A DNA stretch of 64,000 nt from Pseudomonas sp. G.S.17 (GCF_038096165.1 NZ_CP151076.1:868001-932000), one strand, 5' to 3'. Counted from the stretch's first letter, positions 19,115 through 28,436 are shown. Numbers and translations are program-made. Notes: generated by a model not told the origin, from the sequence alone.

Positions 19115-19810
19115 ATGGATGCACACAGTGCGGATACCAGCCTGGCCAGTATCGCTGGCGCCATTGCCGACCCGGCGCGGGCGAAGATGCTGTGCAGTCT
19201 GCTCGACGGCCATGCGCGGACCGCCACGGAGCTGGCGGTTGTTGCCGACATCGTTGCTTCCACCGCCAGCAGTCATTTCAGCCGTCTTCGTGAGCAGGGC
19301 CTGGTTGAATTGATGGTTCAGGGCCGCCATCGCTATTACCGGCTGGCCAATGCCAAAGTGGCCGCCGCGCTGGAAGCGTTGCTGTTCCTGGCGGACACTC
19401 CGGCGCCTGCCTTCAAGCCTTCGACCCCTTCGGCGCTGCGTTACGCGCGCACCTGCTACGACCATTGCGCGGGCGAGCTGGCGGTCAAGCTGCACGATGC
19501 GTTGCTCGCCTCGAAGTGGATCGAAGCGCAGGGTCAGGATTATCGTGTGACCGACAAGGGCGCGTCGTTGCTGGCAGAACTCGGGATTGATCCGCAAGCC
19601 TTGAGTCGTCAGCGCAGACGCACCGCTTACCCGTGCATGGACTGGAGTGAACGCTCACCACACATCGGCGGCGCTCTTGGCGCGGTGTTGCTGGCATTGA
19701 TGCTAAAGCGCGGTTGGCTAGTCCGGCATCTGGACTCACGGGCGCTACGTTTGTCCGCCGGCGGGCTGGCCGGTTTGGCGCGAAGCTTTGGTCTGGACAG
19801 CGGGAAGTAA
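19115..19810 (+). CDS. ArsR-family winged-helix regulator with long C-terminal region
   Basis: A 231-residue protein. Residues about 5-90 form an ArsR-type winged helix: IADPARAKMLCSLLDGHART, the recognition helix region VASTASSHFSRLREQGLVEL, and the wing VQGRHRYYRLAN. The rest (FKPSTPSALRYARTCYDHCA and a C-terminal helical part) is longer than in classical ArsR proteins of about 100 residues and resembles the larger subgroup next to transporters. No CXC metal motif of ArsR itself is seen. It is divergent from the MFS transporter and is its probable regulator. Confidence 0.85.
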   Translation: MDAHSADTSLASIAGAIADPARAKMLCSLLDGHARTATELAVVADIVASTASSHFSRLREQGLVELMVQGRHRYYRLANAKVAAALEALLFLADTPAPAFKPSTPSALRYARTCYDHCAGELAVKLHDALLASKWIEAQGQDYRVTDKGASLLAELGIDPQALSRQRRRTAYPCMDWSERSPHIGGALGAVLLALMLKRGWLVRHLDSRALRLSAGGLAGLARSFGLDSGK

Positions 19811-19989
19811 GGCCTTAGCCCACGCTTTTCTTCTTCTGCGGATCGCGTCCGCCGTCGGAAAAACTGAAGAAACCCCGGGTACCGCCGACACGAATTGATG
19901 AGCAGCTTGTCAATTCTGCTCCTGTACCTGACTGGAAAGATCTCTCCAGCCGGTTTCATCTGTTTTGCATTCAGAGACAACCCTCCCTG

Positions 19990-21948
19990 ATGAAGAGAAG
20001 TCTGTTCGGTAGCTTTTGGGCGTTGATGTCCGCGCCCCATGACAACCCTGGTTTGCTCCGGGCGCAGTACATTGCGCTGTCGCGCCAGTTGCCGATGATG
20101 TACTTCATCCTGCTGATCAACAGCCTCGCCCTTGCGGCGACCCATTACGTCTCGGCTCCCCGCTGGCTGGTGGTCTATTGCCCGGCGGTCATGACGGTTT
20201 TTTGCGTGACAAGGGCGGCCCTGTGGTGGCGTTCGTGTCGGCGTACGCTGCCGCCGCCTGCGAACATGCTCGACATCCTCAAGCGCACCAATCGACTTTC
20301 GCTACTGGTGGCGGCGGGTTTCACCCTGTGGTCGCTGGCGTTATTCCCCTATGGCGACGTATACAGTCAGGCCCATGTCGCGTTCTACATGGCAATTACG
20401 GTCATCGCCTGCATCTTTTGCATGATGCATCTGCTGCCGGCCGCGTTGATCACGGCGGCAGTGGTCAACATTGCCTTCGTGGTGTTTTTTGCCACCACCA
20501 ACAACATCACCTTCATTGCCACCGCGATCAACGTGCTGCTGGTTTCCATCGCCATGCTGTCGATCCTCAGGTCCCAGTACGCTGACTTCACCCAGTTGGT
20601 GAACATGCAGGCGCGCACCGAGAAGCTCAGCGACGAGAACCGCCGCCTCGCCAATCAGGACAGCCTGACCGGCCTGGCAAACCGTCGGCAGTTTTTCTCC
20701 AACCTCGATGCAACGCTCATCCAGGCACGCGACCGGGACGTGCGCCTGGCGGTGGGGTTGATCGACCTGGACGGCTTCAAACCGGTCAATGATCTCTACG
20801 GCCACAGCGTCGGCGACAAATTGCTGTATCAGGTCGGCCAGCGTTTGACCGGCCTGCTCGACGATGGCGTGCATCTGGCCCGGCTGGGTGGCGATGAGTT
20901 TGCCTTGATCATCACTGATGGCCAGAGCGACCAGCAGTTGCGGGCGTTTGGCGACAACCTTTGCGCGAGGATGCGCGAGCCTTTCCAGCTGGTGGACATT
21001 CCGATCCAGATCAGTGCGTCACTGGGCATCGCGAGCTTCCCGGACCTCGCTTCCAGCGCCACCGAAGTCTACGAATACGCGGATTACGCGCTGTATCAAA
21101 GCAAGCGGCAGCGGCCTGGAACCCTGAGCCTGTTCAGCGCTGAATACCGTCGGCAACTCAATCGCGAAGGTCTCACCGAGCAGGCACTGCGCCGGGCGGA
21201 TCTGTACGAAGAATTTCATGTGGTGTTCCAGCCCATCATCGACATCAGTACTCAACTGACGGTCGCCTTTGAAGCGCTGGGGCGCTGGACGAGTCCGGAG
21301 CTGGGTAACGTTCCACCCTGCGAATTCATTCCCGTCGCCGAGCGTATCGGCTTGATCAACAAGCTGACGATTCCGCTCCTGAAACATGCCCTGCACGCCG
21401 CAGCCAGCTGGCCGCGAGGCGTTCGCCTGTCCTTCAACCTTTCCGCCCACGACTGCGGATCTCCAGAAGCAGTGCAGCAGATTGCCCAAGTGATCAGCGA
21501 CAGCGGATTTGACCCGGCGTCTCTGGATCTGGAAATCACCGAGACCGCCGTTATCCAGGATCTGGCGCAAACCCAGCGCGCCATCGCCCTGCTGCGCAGT
21601 CTGGGTTGCGGCATTTCTCTCGATGATTTTGGCACCGGTTACTCAAGTCTCAGCCAGATTCACGCGCTTTCGTTGACCAAACTCAAAGTCGACCGCAGCT
21701 TTGTCACCGGCATTCACCTCAATCCGGCCAGCTTCAAGATCGTCAAATCTTTGCTCGCCTTGAGCCATGACATGCAGCTCCAGTGCATTGTCGAAGGGGT
21801 TGAAACCGAAGACGAACTGGCCGCGCTCAGGCGTCTGGGTTGTGTCTGGGCGCAAGGCTATCTGTTCTCGCGCCCCATATCTGCGGACGAAACTCGCGAG
21901 TGGCTGGCGCAGGAAAGCCTCGATGCGGCGACCGGTCAAACCGGCTGA
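19990..21948 (+). CDS. Membrane GGDEF-EAL protein (cyclic-di-GMP turnover)
   Basis: A 652-residue protein with five or more N-terminal membrane segments (residues about 35-190), a short coiled linker (ARTEKLSDENRRLANQDSLT), a GGDEF domain with intact RLGGDEF near residue 302, and an EAL domain with EALGRW, EITETAVI, DDFGTGYSS, KVDRSFV and VEGVET. Both catalytic domains therefore look active; the product-inhibition RxxD site before GGDEF is not seen. It probably senses a membrane or periplasmic cue and sets local c-di-GMP. Monocistronic, convergent with the acetyltransferase gene. Confidence 0.93.
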   Translation: MKRSLFGSFWALMSAPHDNPGLLRAQYIALSRQLPMMYFILLINSLALAATHYVSAPRWLVVYCPAVMTVFCVTRAALWWRSCRRTLPPPANMLDILKRTNRLSLLVAAGFTLWSLALFPYGDVYSQAHVAFYMAITVIACIFCMMHLLPAALITAAVVNIAFVVFFATTNNITFIATAINVLLVSIAMLSILRSQYADFTQLVNMQARTEKLSDENRRLANQDSLTGLANRRQFFSNLDATLIQARDRDVRLAVGLIDLDGFKPVNDLYGHSVGDKLLYQVGQRLTGLLDDGVHLARLGGDEFALIITDGQSDQQLRAFGDNLCARMREPFQLVDIPIQISASLGIASFPDLASSATEVYEYADYALYQSKRQRPGTLSLFSAEYRRQLNREGLTEQALRRADLYEEFHVVFQPIIDISTQLTVAFEALGRWTSPELGNVPPCEFIPVAERIGLINKLTIPLLKHALHAAASWPRGVRLSFNLSAHDCGSPEAVQQIAQVISDSGFDPASLDLEITETAVIQDLAQTQRAIALLRSLGCGISLDDFGTGYSSLSQIHALSLTKLKVDRSFVTGIHLNPASFKIVKSLLALSHDMQLQCIVEGVETEDELAALRRLGCVWAQGYLFSRPISADETREWLAQESLDAATGQTG

Positions 21949-21969
21949 GCGGATTCTTCTGCCATCGGT

Positions 21970-22569
21970 TTACTGCTGGATTTTGTCCAGAAGCATGGCC
22001 TTCACCTGTGGCCACTCATCATCAATGATGCTGAAGCGTACGGAATTGCGTTTACGGCCATCGGGCATGATCCGTTCGTGACGAACAATGCCTTCCTGTA
22101 TGGCGCCGATGCGCAGAATCGCCGCCCTGGATTTCTCGTTGAGTTCATCGGTGGTGAACTGCACGCGCACTGCCTGCATGGCCTCGAAGGCGTGTTCCAG
22201 CAGCAGATACTTCGCCTCAGTGTTGATGCCCGAACGCTGGGCCGACGTACTCAGCCAGGTGTGGCCGATTTCCATCTTGCGGTTGGCCCGGTCGATTTTC
22301 CAGAAACGGGTGCTGCCCACCACCTGCCCGGTATCGCGGCGCACGATCACAAACGGCATGACCGTCCCGGCTTCGCGACCCTGCAAGGCAATCGCGATGT
22401 ATTTATCGACAGTCTCCGGCCCCGGAATGACCGTCACCTTCATATTCCACAACTCGCCATCAGCCGCCGCTTGCAACAGCGCGGGTGCGTGCGCCGCCTG
22501 GAGCGGCAACAGTTCGATGGATTTGCCCGTCAGTGCGGGTTGGCTGAAGCCGGTAAGGTGGTCGGTCAT
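21970..22569 (-). CDS. GNAT-family N-acetyltransferase (RimJ/RimL type)
   Basis: A 199-residue acetyl-CoA-dependent acetyltransferase. The Acetyltransf_3-type pattern includes LLPLQAAHAPALLQAAADGE, VVGSTRFWKIDRANRKMEIG and the region TWLSTSAQRSGINTEAKYLL, where the acetyl-CoA pyrophosphate loop is expected, followed by VQFTTDELNEKSRAAILRIG. These enzymes acetylate ribosomal-protein N-termini, amino acids or small amines; the substrate cannot be told here. It ends just downstream of the GGDEF-EAL gene on the other strand and is divergent from hxsA. Confidence 0.88.
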   Translation of the reverse strand: MTDHLTGFSQPALTGKSIELLPLQAAHAPALLQAAADGELWNMKVTVIPGPETVDKYIAIALQGREAGTVMPFVIVRRDTGQVVGSTRFWKIDRANRKMEIGHTWLSTSAQRSGINTEAKYLLLEHAFEAMQAVRVQFTTDELNEKSRAAILRIGAIQEGIVRHERIMPDGRKRNSVRFSIIDDEWPQVKAMLLDKIQQ

Positions 22570-22715
22570 GATCGGTCAGGCTGCTGAGTGAGAGGGTTTT
22601 ACTATCACGATGTCTTCTGTGAATAAAAAGCGATTAGTTGATTTCACATTGACATCGCTAGGGAGCTTCGCCGACACTCAAGTTAATAACCACCGAATTG
22701 ATAGGGATATCTGTA

Positions 22716-23000
22716 ATGAAAAAGCGCTCCTTCCTGGTTCCCTTGGCCACTCTGGCTGCAGCCGTCGTTGCCGAACAGGCTTTCGCTCTACCCGGTTATG
22801 AAGTTGTAGAGCCCAGCTCAGAAGCCAAGAACACATTTCATGCTGAAGCCCAAAGCGAGAGCATTTCGGTTCGTGATGGCAACGATCTGTTCGCCTTCGT
22901 TCTCAAACGTGGGGACCAAGGGCAGATGATGGCTTACCACAGTTCCCATAGCTCCCACTCTTCGCACAGTTCTCACAGCTCTCACTATTCGGGTCGGTAA
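22716..23000 (+). CDS. hxsA: HxsA-type His-Xaa-Ser repeat protein (predicted radical SAM target)
   Basis: A 94-residue secreted precursor. Residues about 1-24 are a Sec signal peptide (MKKRSFLVPLATLAAAVVAE, then QAFA). The middle is a short acidic region. Residues 75-94 are five HSS triplets plus HYS and the end SGR. Such C-terminal His-Xaa-Ser repeats define HxsA of the computationally described HxsABCD system, in which two radical SAM enzymes are thought to modify the repeats; the chemistry is not known to me. The ATG at 22716 starts the signal peptide; an upstream TTG is rejected. The TAA stop overlaps the next ATG by one base. Base composition is AT-richer than the flanks. Confidence 0.85.
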   Translation: MKKRSFLVPLATLAAAVVAEQAFALPGYEVVEPSSEAKNTFHAEAQSESISVRDGNDLFAFVLKRGDQGQMMAYHSSHSSHSSHSSHSSHYSGR

Positions 23001-23302
23001 TGGACTCCACTCATCAGCTCGTTTTTGACGAGCGGCTTTATGATGCGCAGGTCTTGCAGAAAGCAGCATATCGATCAATCAATGCCTTGACGGTCGATAT
23101 CACGCCTAATGGGGGGCAGTTTGTCTGCGTTTTGTCATCAAATACTGGCGTGGACGAGCAGTCCTTTCTGTTGGCGGTCCAAGAGTTCAAGAAGGATGCA
23201 CTCGATTATCAGCTTCGACACCGACTGGCAGTTGAAACGCAACCGATCAAGAACCTGATACTCGGACTGGCTTTTTCAAAAACCGGATTGATAAGTGAGT
23301 AA
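23000..23302 (+). CDS. hxsD: HxsD, small protein of the His-Xaa-Ser system
   Basis: A 100-residue soluble protein (MDSTHQLVFDERLYDAQVLQ) with no Cys-rich motif, signal peptide or membrane segment. Length, position and the pattern LYDAQVLQKAAYRSINALTV fit HxsD, the small conserved partner in HxsABCD loci. Its job is unknown; a RiPP-recognition-like or chaperone role is only an inference from its place beside radical SAM enzymes. It overlaps hxsA by one base and hxsB by eight, so translation is coupled. Confidence 0.8.
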   Translation: MDSTHQLVFDERLYDAQVLQKAAYRSINALTVDITPNGGQFVCVLSSNTGVDEQSFLLAVQEFKKDALDYQLRHRLAVETQPIKNLILGLAFSKTGLISE

Positions 23303-24752
23303 ATTCCAAAAGCTGGAATTCTACGCGCAGCAACGTCCCTACGAGTTGTTACCCTTTAAGTTCGACCGTCTGAATGACAACGAATACGTCATTACCAACA
23401 TGGCCGGCGAATTTCATGTCATACCGGTGGCGGTGCTCGAACCGATCATTAGCAAGACACTTTCGCTCACATCAGAGCTGATCCCTACACTTCGATCCAA
23501 GCAGTTCATTCGCTTCACCAATGAGCAAGCACCACTTCAGCTTCTGGCACTTAAGATTCGCACGCGATTGTCCAGGCTGGCCGAGTTCACTAATTTGCAT
23601 ATTTTTGTAGTGACTCTTCGGTGTGACCACAGCTGTCCGTATTGCCAGGTTTCAAGGCAGTCGGAGAGCAAAGGTGAATTCGACATGACCACCGAGATGG
23701 CAGATAAGTCTCTGGATTTCGTCTTCATGTCTCCCAATCCAGCCATCAAAATTGAATTTCAGGGTGGAGAGCCTCTGCTGAACTTCGAGATGGTGAGGTA
23801 CGTTGTTCTTGAGGCCAAAAAACGTAACGTCAAGGAAGGGCGCAACCTGCAGTTCGTCATCGCGACCACGCTTTCGCTATTGACCGATGACGTGCTCGAC
23901 TTCTGTAAGCAGCACAATATTGTTCTTTCATCTTCGCTTGATGGGCCGATGGATCTGCATAATGCAAATCGTCCACGTCCAGGCAGAGATAGTCATCAGC
24001 GTTTCGAGGAAGGCTTGAGTAAAGCCCGTGCAGCCCTCGGTTATGACCAAGTGTCAGCCCTGATGACAACCACAGATAAGAGCCTGCCGAGAGTACGCGA
24101 CATAATTGATGAATACTTACGCCTGGGTTTTGATGGGATCTTCCTCCGCACGCTCTCCCCATACGGTTTTGCGATCAAGACCAAAAAATTCATGTCGTAT
24201 GACACGGAGCGGTGGCTGGAATTTTACAAGGAAGGCCTTGAGTACATCATTGAGTTAAACAAGTCGGGCATACGATTTGTAGAGCAATATTCTTCGCTCG
24301 TGCTGACTAAAATGCTGACGTCAGGGGACCCGGGGTTTGTTGATTTGATGAACCCTGCCGGTGCTGGTATCGCAGCGATCGTGTTCAATTACGACGGATC
24401 TGTCTATGCCTCAGATGAAAGCCGTATGCTTGCCGAAATGGGCGACCATACCTTCCGTCTGGGGAACATTCTTGAGCACTCGTATGAGCAGATCATCCTC
24501 TCCGATCAGCTTTTGGATGCACTGGAAAACTCCTTTACCCTGAGCGCTCCAATGTGTTCTGACTGTGCATTCGAACCATACTGCGGCGCGGAGCCCGTCT
24601 ACCATCACGCCATTCACAAGGACGTATTGGCACGGAAGCCGGAATCCTCTTTCTGCAAACGAAATATGGCTATTTTCAAGCATCTCATTCAGCTGATGGG
24701 AAGTGATGAGCAAACAAAACGGATTTTTATGGGTTGGGCCAACCGATGCTGA
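23295..24752 (+). CDS. hxsB: HxsB, radical SAM maturase of the His-Xaa-Ser system
   Basis: A 485-residue radical SAM enzyme. The [4Fe-4S]/SAM motif CDHSCPYC has Cys110, Cys114 and Cys117. EFQGGEPLLNF is the GGE motif. A SPASM/twitch-like C-terminal cluster site is indicated by Cys421, Cys424 and Cys430 (CSDCAFEPYC) with Cys454 later. The N-terminus (LLPFKFDRLNDNEYVITNMA) is the HxsB-type leader domain. The start is GTG at 23295, because the N-terminal domain would be cut by the next ATG; it overlaps hxsD by eight bases. It should install a modification on HxsA. Confidence 0.88.
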   Translation: MSKFQKLEFYAQQRPYELLPFKFDRLNDNEYVITNMAGEFHVIPVAVLEPIISKTLSLTSELIPTLRSKQFIRFTNEQAPLQLLALKIRTRLSRLAEFTNLHIFVVTLRCDHSCPYCQVSRQSESKGEFDMTTEMADKSLDFVFMSPNPAIKIEFQGGEPLLNFEMVRYVVLEAKKRNVKEGRNLQFVIATTLSLLTDDVLDFCKQHNIVLSSSLDGPMDLHNANRPRPGRDSHQRFEEGLSKARAALGYDQVSALMTTTDKSLPRVRDIIDEYLRLGFDGIFLRTLSPYGFAIKTKKFMSYDTERWLEFYKEGLEYIIELNKSGIRFVEQYSSLVLTKMLTSGDPGFVDLMNPAGAGIAAIVFNYDGSVYASDESRMLAEMGDHTFRLGNILEHSYEQIILSDQLLDALENSFTLSAPMCSDCAFEPYCGAEPVYHHAIHKDVLARKPESSFCKRNMAIFKHLIQLMGSDEQTKRIFMGWANRC

Positions 24753-25909
24753 AACTCGGTGGAAAGGTTATCCGCATCCATGCGGTGGATGTTCATAGGA
24801 ATCTCAACCTGCTAAAGGTGTCGACCAACCGGAATTTACCTGAAGTACTGCGACGGGAACTCGCCTACTTGGTTTCCGATCAGCAGATCCCCCGAGGATT
24901 TGCGCACTACCTCCTGCTTGATAAGTATCGACAGCTAGTTGAGGTGCTGCCTTCCGATTCTGATTACTCGATCCTGCCAAATGATTACGGCTACATTGGT
25001 AGCGGCGACGTTATCCGGCTTTCGGCAGATCGTCAGAGTATTAGCGTGCTCTTTCGAGCGTCGTCGCCGCACAACAGCATCCTGGTCACCGAGCAGTGTA
25101 ATCATTACTGTCTCATGTGTTCACAACCGCCTAAGGCAGCTGATGACTCGTGGATACTTGACGAAATCGAGAGTCTTATTCCGCTTATTCCAAAAGATAC
25201 TCGTGAGCTGGGCTTTACCGGGGGGGAGCCAACGACCAATCGGGAGCGCTTCCTTAGGATCATCGGCCTGACAAAAAGTTATCTCCCGAGAACTGCAATC
25301 CACATACTCTCGAACGGGCGCAGCTTCAAAGACCAAGCGTTCGCTGAAAAGTATGCACAGATTGAATTGCCGGACGCGATGATCGGAATCCCTGTCTATT
25401 CAGACGATCCGACTCTGCATGACTACATCGTCCAAGCCAGAGGCGCGTTCGATGAAACCATACGGGGCATTCTTAATCTGAAGCGCTTGAATCAGAAGGT
25501 TGAGATCCGAGTCGTCATTCACAAGCTGTCAGTGCAGCGCCTGCCTGAGCTTTGTGAGTTCATCGCACGCAACCTGCTTTTTGTTGATCATGTGGCGCTG
25601 ATGGGCCTTGAGATGATGGGCTTTACCAGGGCCAATCTCGATGAACTTTGGGTCGATCCAATCGAGTACAAAGACACGCTCAGCAAATCGGTTGGCATTC
25701 TGGCCAAGTACGGGATGAATATCTCGGTCTATAACCATCAGCTGTGCTTGGTGAATTCGGACATCCAGCCCTATTACCGAAAATCAATCAGCGACTGGAA
25801 GAATGAGTACGCGCCGGAATGCCAGGGCTGCACAAAACAGCGAGAATGTGGAGGCTTTTTCGCATCAGGTGTTAAGTTTGGCTACAGCAAACACCTAACC
25901 CCATTTTGA
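24746..25909 (+). CDS. hxsC: HxsC, second radical SAM enzyme of the His-Xaa-Ser system
   Basis: A 387-residue radical SAM protein with CNHYCLMC (Cys118, Cys122, Cys125), GFTGGEPTTNRERF and a C-terminal cluster motif CQGCTKQREC (Cys359, Cys362, Cys368). It belongs with hxsA, hxsD and hxsB, forming the set known from in silico surveys as HxsABCD. The ATG at 24746 overlaps the hxsB stop by seven bases; an in-frame TTG at 24734 is less likely. Roughly 50 per cent GC by eye, against about 60 per cent around it. The gene ends the island; an LysR gene converges on it. Confidence 0.86.
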   Translation: MLKLGGKVIRIHAVDVHRNLNLLKVSTNRNLPEVLRRELAYLVSDQQIPRGFAHYLLLDKYRQLVEVLPSDSDYSILPNDYGYIGSGDVIRLSADRQSISVLFRASSPHNSILVTEQCNHYCLMCSQPPKAADDSWILDEIESLIPLIPKDTRELGFTGGEPTTNRERFLRIIGLTKSYLPRTAIHILSNGRSFKDQAFAEKYAQIELPDAMIGIPVYSDDPTLHDYIVQARGAFDETIRGILNLKRLNQKVEIRVVIHKLSVQRLPELCEFIARNLLFVDHVALMGLEMMGFTRANLDELWVDPIEYKDTLSKSVGILAKYGMNISVYNHQLCLVNSDIQPYYRKSISDWKNEYAPECQGCTKQRECGGFFASGVKFGYSKHLTPF

Positions 25910-26009
25910 CTTTGGCTTCAGATCTTTAAGCCACCAAACGTCGTCGATGCAAGTTACTGGCTTACCCTTGCAATGCAGATGGGTGAGGTTCCAGTCACAT
26001 CGAACCTGA

Positions 26010-26957
26010 TCAATCCTCAAATCGTAATGCCTGCGACTCCCCGAGCAGCAGCGGCCGATTCAGCTCCGTCACTGCTCTTATGTAATCCCACAACAAGGTA
26101 ATCCGCTTGAGCTTGCGCAGGTCTTCGCGGCAGTACATCCAGAAATGCCGGGTGATGTTCACTTCCTCTTCCAGCACCGGCACCAGACGCGGATCCTGTG
26201 CGGCGAGGAAGCACGGCAGGATCGCCAGTGACCGGCCTTGCAGCGCGGCCTGGTATTGGGCGATGACGCTGGTGCTGCGCAGTTGCGCCTGGGCGCCGGG
26301 CAGCAGGTTGCTGAGGTAGAGCAATTCCGAGCTGAACGCCAGATCGTCGACGTAGCTGATAAAGGTGTGTGCGGTGAGGTCGGCCGTTCTGCGCAGCGGC
26401 GGGTGGTTGTCCAGATAGTCCTGAGTCGCATACAGCCGCAGGGTGTAATCGCAGAGTTTGCAGCAGACATACGGCCCGTGTTCCGGGCGCTCCAGGGCGA
26501 TGACGATATCGGCTTCGCGCTTGGACAGGCTGATGAAGTGCGGCAGCGGCAGGATGTCGACCGAGATGTCCGGGTAGTTATCGAGAAAGTGGCTGAGCTG
26601 CGGCGTGATGAAAAAACTGCCGAAGCCTTCGGTGCAACCCATGCGGATATGCCCGGACAACGCCACGCTGGAGCCCGAAACCTGCTCGCAGGCCATGTGC
26701 AGCGTGCTTTCGATGGACTCGGCATAACCCAGCAAACGCTGGCCTTCGGCAGTCAGCACAAAGCCGTTATTGCGCGACTTCTCGAACAGCAACGTGCCGA
26801 GTGAGCCTTCCAGAGAACTGATGCGCCGCGACACGGTGGTGTAATCCACCGACAGGCGTTTGGCCGCAATGCTGGCCTTGCGCGTGCGGGCGACCTCAAG
26901 GAAAAACTTCAAGTCATCCCAGTTGAGAAGGCCCAGGGAGGTGATGTTTTTTTGCAT
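26010..26957 (-). CDS. LysR-family regulator of the mmsA/MHS transporter cluster
   Basis: A 315-residue LTTR. The N-terminal winged helix is NWDDLKFFLEVARTRKASIA with VDYTTVSRRISSLEGSLGTL; the C-terminal part is a periplasmic-binding-like effector domain (GHIRMGCTEGFGSFF). The ATG at 26957 has AGGA six bases upstream; the longer open frame to 27089 lacks a ribosome site and homologous sequence. It is divergent from the MHS transporter and mmsA genes and probably controls them from the 150-base gap, responding to the substrate or product. Confidence 0.9.
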   Translation of the reverse strand: MQKNITSLGLLNWDDLKFFLEVARTRKASIAAKRLSVDYTTVSRRISSLEGSLGTLLFEKSRNNGFVLTAEGQRLLGYAESIESTLHMACEQVSGSSVALSGHIRMGCTEGFGSFFITPQLSHFLDNYPDISVDILPLPHFISLSKREADIVIALERPEHGPYVCCKLCDYTLRLYATQDYLDNHPPLRRTADLTAHTFISYVDDLAFSSELLYLSNLLPGAQAQLRSTSVIAQYQAALQGRSLAILPCFLAAQDPRLVPVLEEEVNITRHFWMYCREDLRKLKRITLLWDYIRAVTELNRPLLLGESQALRFED

Positions 26958-26972
26958 GTTGGTCCTGCTTTT

Positions 26973-26986
26973 ATGAGCATTCTTAT
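26973..26986. promoter_or_regulatory. Possible LysR operator (imperfect dyad ATGAGCATTCTTAT)
   Basis: An imperfect 14-base dyad, with ten of fourteen positions symmetric, lies 15 bases upstream of the LysR start and within the divergent promoter gap to the MHS transporter. Position suits LTTR autoregulation; the match alone is weak. Confidence 0.3.
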
Positions 26987-27107
26987 TAGAAGTTTGCACA
27001 TCTATACTCCAATGCACGGTCTGAACCAAGCGTGCTGTAGCAACAACAATCCCAGGCAACACCCCACGCCATAAAACCCTGCACAACAATAATAAGCGGA
27101 GGAATTT

Positions 27108-28436
27108 ATGAAGGACGCAATGACAGCGGACGCTGGCGCACTTGGTGCCCGCCCTGCGAAGAATGCTAAATCCTATCGACTTGCCGGCATGGCAAGCATG
27201 GCCGGCACGACCATCGAGTGGTATGACTTTTTTCTCTATGGCACTGCCGCCGCGCTAATCTTCAACAAAATCTTCTTTCCCGCCCTGGACCCGATCACCG
27301 GCGTGCTGGCTGCGTTCGCCACCTACGCCGTGGGCTTTCTCGGCCGACCGTTGGGCGGCGTGATTTTTGGGCATTTCGGCGACCGGATCGGGCGCAAATC
27401 GATGCTGCTGGTGACCCTGATGATGATGGGGATTCCGACCATCATCATTGGCCTGATCCCCACCTACGAACAGATCGGTTATTGGGCCGCGCTGATTCTG
27501 GTGCTCATGCGTTTCCTGCAAGGCATGGCGGTCGGCGGCGAGTGGGGCGGTGCGGTGTTGATGGCTGTGGAACATGCGCCGGAGGGCAAGAAAGGTTTCT
27601 ACGGCAGCCTGCCGCAAACCGGTGTTGGCGCGGGATTGGTGCTGGCGACGCTGGCGATGGGAATGGTGGCCAAGCTGCCTGAGGCCGACATGCTCAGTTG
27701 GGGCTGGCGCCTGCCGTTCATCGCCAGCATCGTCTTGCTTGGCATCGGTTGGCTGATCCGCCTGAAAGTCCCGGAATCGCCGGACTTCGAAAAGCTCAAG
27801 CAGGACAAGATCGCCGTCAAGGTGCCGCTGTTCAAAGTGCTGCGTGAACATCCACGGGAAACCCTGACGATCATTGGCGCGCGCACGGCGGAAAACGCCT
27901 GGTTCTACATGTCGGTGACCTTCGCCCTCGCTTACGCCGCCAACCAGCTGCAAATCCCCCGCGCCGATGTGCTGAACGCAATCACTGCCGGCGCGGCGCT
28001 GTCGTTGTTCACCATGCCGTTTTGCGGCTACCTGTCGGACAAGGTCGGGCAGCGACGCTTGTACTTTGCGGGCTTGTTGCTGCTCTGCGCATTCGTCTAT
28101 CCATTCTTCGCCATGCTCGGCACCCGCGAACCGATGCTGGTCTGGTGGGCGATGGTGCTCGCTGTCGGTGTGGTTTTTCCGATTCTCTACGCGCCGGAAT
28201 CACTGCTGTTCGCCCGGCAGTTCCCCGCCGAAATTCGCTACAGCGGCATCTCGGTTTCGGTACAGCTGGCTGGTGTGCTGGGCGGCGGTTTCGCGCCGAT
28301 GATCGCCACCAAATTACTCACCTACGCCGATGGTAGCCCGCGTTACGTGATCGTTTACCTGATCGGCATGGGCCTTGTGGCGCTGGTGTGCACCGCGCTG
28401 ATGAAGCGCGATCCGCCTCGGCATCGTGCTTCCTGA
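27108..28436 (+). CDS. MHS-family MFS transporter (organic acid:H+ symporter type)
   Basis: A 442-residue inner-membrane symporter of the metabolite:H+ symporter subfamily (ShiA/ProP/KgtP-like). The opening TTIEWYDFFLYGTAAALIF and the loop GHFGDRIGRKSMLL are diagnostic of this group. About twelve membrane segments. A strong ribosome site GGAGG lies six bases before the ATG. The gene is followed by mmsA and an mmsB-like gene and is divergent from LysR, so it probably imports the acid that these dehydrogenases consume. Confidence 0.9.
   Translation: MKDAMTADAGALGARPAKNAKSYRLAGMASMAGTTIEWYDFFLYGTAAALIFNKIFFPALDPITGVLAAFATYAVGFLGRPLGGVIFGHFGDRIGRKSMLLVTLMMMGIPTIIIGLIPTYEQIGYWAALILVLMRFLQGMAVGGEWGGAVLMAVEHAPEGKKGFYGSLPQTGVGAGLVLATLAMGMVAKLPEADMLSWGWRLPFIASIVLLGIGWLIRLKVPESPDFEKLKQDKIAVKVPLFKVLREHPRETLTIIGARTAENAWFYMSVTFALAYAANQLQIPRADVLNAITAGAALSLFTMPFCGYLSDKVGQRRLYFAGLLLLCAFVYPFFAMLGTREPMLVWWAMVLAVGVVFPILYAPESLLFARQFPAEIRYSGISVSVQLAGVLGGGFAPMIATKLLTYADGSPRYVIVYLIGMGLVALVCTALMKRDPPRHRAS

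Noticed and set aside
22649..22677. A sigma-70 promoter with TTGACA upstream of hxsA
   Set aside because: The -35 hexamer is perfect but no acceptable -10 lies at 16-18 bases, so it is not listed as a feature.
22610..22801. A 63-codon frame overlapping the hxsA start
   Set aside because: It is out of frame with the signal peptide, has no ribosome site and ends inside hxsA.
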